From NCBI RefSeq assembly GCF_002937115.1, contig NZ_NHRY01000074.1, forward strand, positions 1-64,000: DNA of 64,000 nucleotides, read 5' to 3'. Each line of letters opens with the position of its first letter. Within the stretch, counting starts at the first letter, position 1. The translations under genes were made by a program, and so were the position numbers. This document shows, in pieces, positions 63,005 to 64,000 of the stretch. Source of the DNA: Rhodopila globiformis (GTDB lineage: Bacteria; Pseudomonadota; Alphaproteobacteria; Acetobacterales; Acetobacteraceae). A model generated the notes under the pieces. It ran no database searches. It was not told the DNA's origin and was given only the letters and a program-made list of their open reading frames with translations.

Positions 63005-63050
63005 CGTCACGCCGTGGTCCGGACACCAAGCCGGGCCATGACGCAAGGAA
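63005..63050. repeat. Fragment of type C palindromic repeat
   Basis: GGTCCGGACACCAAGCCGGGCCATGACGCAAGG resembles the right arm of the type C element, cut short. It lies between the convergent VWA and aliphatic amidase genes. Confidence 0.45.
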
Positions 63051-63073
63051 TGCGCGCCGAACCCGGAACGTTC

Positions 63074-64000
63074 CTACCGGTGCCGGGCCGCCTCGTTCGG
63101 GATGCCATCGATCGGGCATTCCTCGGTGCCGACGGTCGGGCGGGTGATCGCCTCCACCATTTCCCGCGTCGCGTCGGGATCGCCAATCCATTTCGAATAA
63201 AAATCGTATGGGCAGGCGGCAACGCCGCGGTTGTCCTCGCCGGAGTTGATCTTCCCCGTGTAGCCGCGATGCAGCAGCTTGAACAGGTGGTTCTCGGACT
63301 GGCCGTTGCGCCGGAAGTCGCGGATCAGCGATTTCGATAGTGCCGCGTATTGAACACCGTAGTCCTCCTCACCGCACTCGCCCAGCGTGCGGCCGTCGAA
63401 GCCGATGATCGCCGAGTGGCCGAAGTACGAATAAACCCCGTCGAAACCGGCGGCGTTGGCGACGGCGACATAGGTGTTGTTCGCCCAGGCCATAGACTTC
63501 GCCATCATGATCTGCTGCTCCTTGGCCGGGTACATGTAGCCCTGGCAGCGGACGATCAGCTCGGCGCCGCGCATCGCGCAGTCGCGCCAGATTTCCGGGT
63601 AGTTGCCGTCGTCGCAAATGATCAGGCTGACCTTCAGGCCCTTCGGCCCCTCCGACACATACGTGCAATTCCCCGGATACCACCCCTCGATCGGCACCCA
63701 CGGCATGATCTTGCGGTACTTCTGGACGATGTCGCCCTTGTCGTTCATCAGGATCAGCGTGTTGTACGGCGCCTTGTTCGGATGCTCCTCGTGCCGCTCG
63801 CCGGTCAGCGAGAACACGCCCCAGACCCGCGCCTTGCGGCACGCTTCGGCGAAGATTTCGGTTTCCTCGCCCGGCACCTTGGACGCGGTGGCGTACATCT
63901 CCGCGCTGTCGTACATGATGCCGTGGGTGGAATATTCCGGGAAGATCACCAGGTCCATGCCCGGTAGCCCCTGCTTCATGCCGATCAGCATGTCGCCGAT
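63074..64000 (-). CDS. amiE: Aliphatic amidase AmiE, N-terminus beyond the window
   Basis: The frame is open to the right edge; about 308 residues are present and some 35-40 N-terminal residues are missing. It is very close to Pseudomonas aliphatic amidase: [13 protein letters not shown] (catalytic Glu), YRKIMPW (Lys), [19 protein letters not shown] (Cys nucleophile), [20 protein letters not shown] and [16 protein letters not shown]. It hydrolyses short aliphatic amides to acid and ammonia. It is convergent with the amidase operon. Confidence 0.95.
   Translation of the reverse strand: MGDMLIGMKQGLPGMDLVIFPEYSTHGIMYDSAEMYATASKVPGEETEIFAEACRKARVWGVFSLTGERHEEHPNKAPYNTLILMNDKGDIVQKYRKIMPWVPIEGWYPGNCTYVSEGPKGLKVSLIICDDGNYPEIWRDCAMRGAELIVRCQGYMYPAKEQQIMMAKSMAWANNTYVAVANAAGFDGVYSYFGHSAIIGFDGRTLGECGEEDYGVQYAALSKSLIRDFRRNGQSENHLFKLLHRGYTGKINSGEDNRGVAACPYDFYSKWIGDPDATREMVEAITRPTVGTEECPIDGIPNEAARHR

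Overview
The window is high-GC proteobacterial DNA with dense, mostly ATGA-overlapping operons. The gene set points to an alphaproteobacterium, most likely in or near the Acetobacteraceae (Rhodopila-like purple bacteria are a good fit). Supporting genes are a Mo-type nif cluster, a rhodoquinone methyltransferase (RquA), a type II secretion island with secreted phosphoesterases, trxB next to a LysR gene, and an aliphatic amidase region. This placement is inferred from gene content; no rRNA gene lies in the window.

Layout. 1-2.8 kb: the 3' end of an OmpA-like gene, then a MotA/TolQ-like channel and a MotB/OmpA-like partner. 2.9-8.7 kb: repeats, a tiny minus-strand gene with a perfect Shine-Dalgarno, an iron-type alcohol dehydrogenase, a double retropepsin, a DUF2189 membrane protein and a lone hydantoinase B. 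8.9-18.7 kb: nitrogen fixation, with a NifA/VnfA-type activator plus a small unknown gene on the minus strand, then nifE-nifN-nifX-TIM barrel-nifU-like (frameshifted) on the plus strand, then nifH convergent to it under its own sigma-54 promoter, followed by an NRAMP-type transporter and a DUF5132 protein. nifD, nifK and nifB are not here. 18.8-23.9 kb: repeat-rich DNA, a frameshifted OprB porin, a lipoprotein and a small unknown gene. 24.0-42.2 kb: two exported phosphoesterases, an orphan amino-acid binding protein, and a type II secretion system split over gspG, gspD, gspEFIJK (minus) and gspO-unknown-gspHLMN (plus). 42.5-51.8 kb: SDR, RquA, ribosomal protein L28, an FAD disulfide-type oxidoreductase, thioredoxin reductase, a LysR regulator and a probable 6S-like RNA. 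51.8-56.8 kb: PLP decarboxylase, GH5 hydrolase with GT2, and a GT39-like membrane protein. 57.5-64 kb: a MetX-like hydrolase, an amidase-signature enzyme, a CbbQ/CbbO-like AAA+/VWA pair, and a convergent aliphatic amidase running off the edge.

Intergenic spaces carry a dispersed family of nested palindromes with the core GTCATGGCC...GGCCATGAC. At least two copies sit inside larger MITE-like elements with terminal inverted repeats. One lies between the two convergent nif units and one degenerate copy lies inside the gsp operon.

How the parts work together. The activator at 9.3 kb should drive the sigma-54 promoters seen before nifE and nifH for FeMo-cofactor assembly and the Fe protein. The secretion island probably exports the adjacent phosphoesterases. 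Two genes, nifU-like and oprB, each differ from an intact frame by one G in a short G run. They may be sequencing errors or true lesions.
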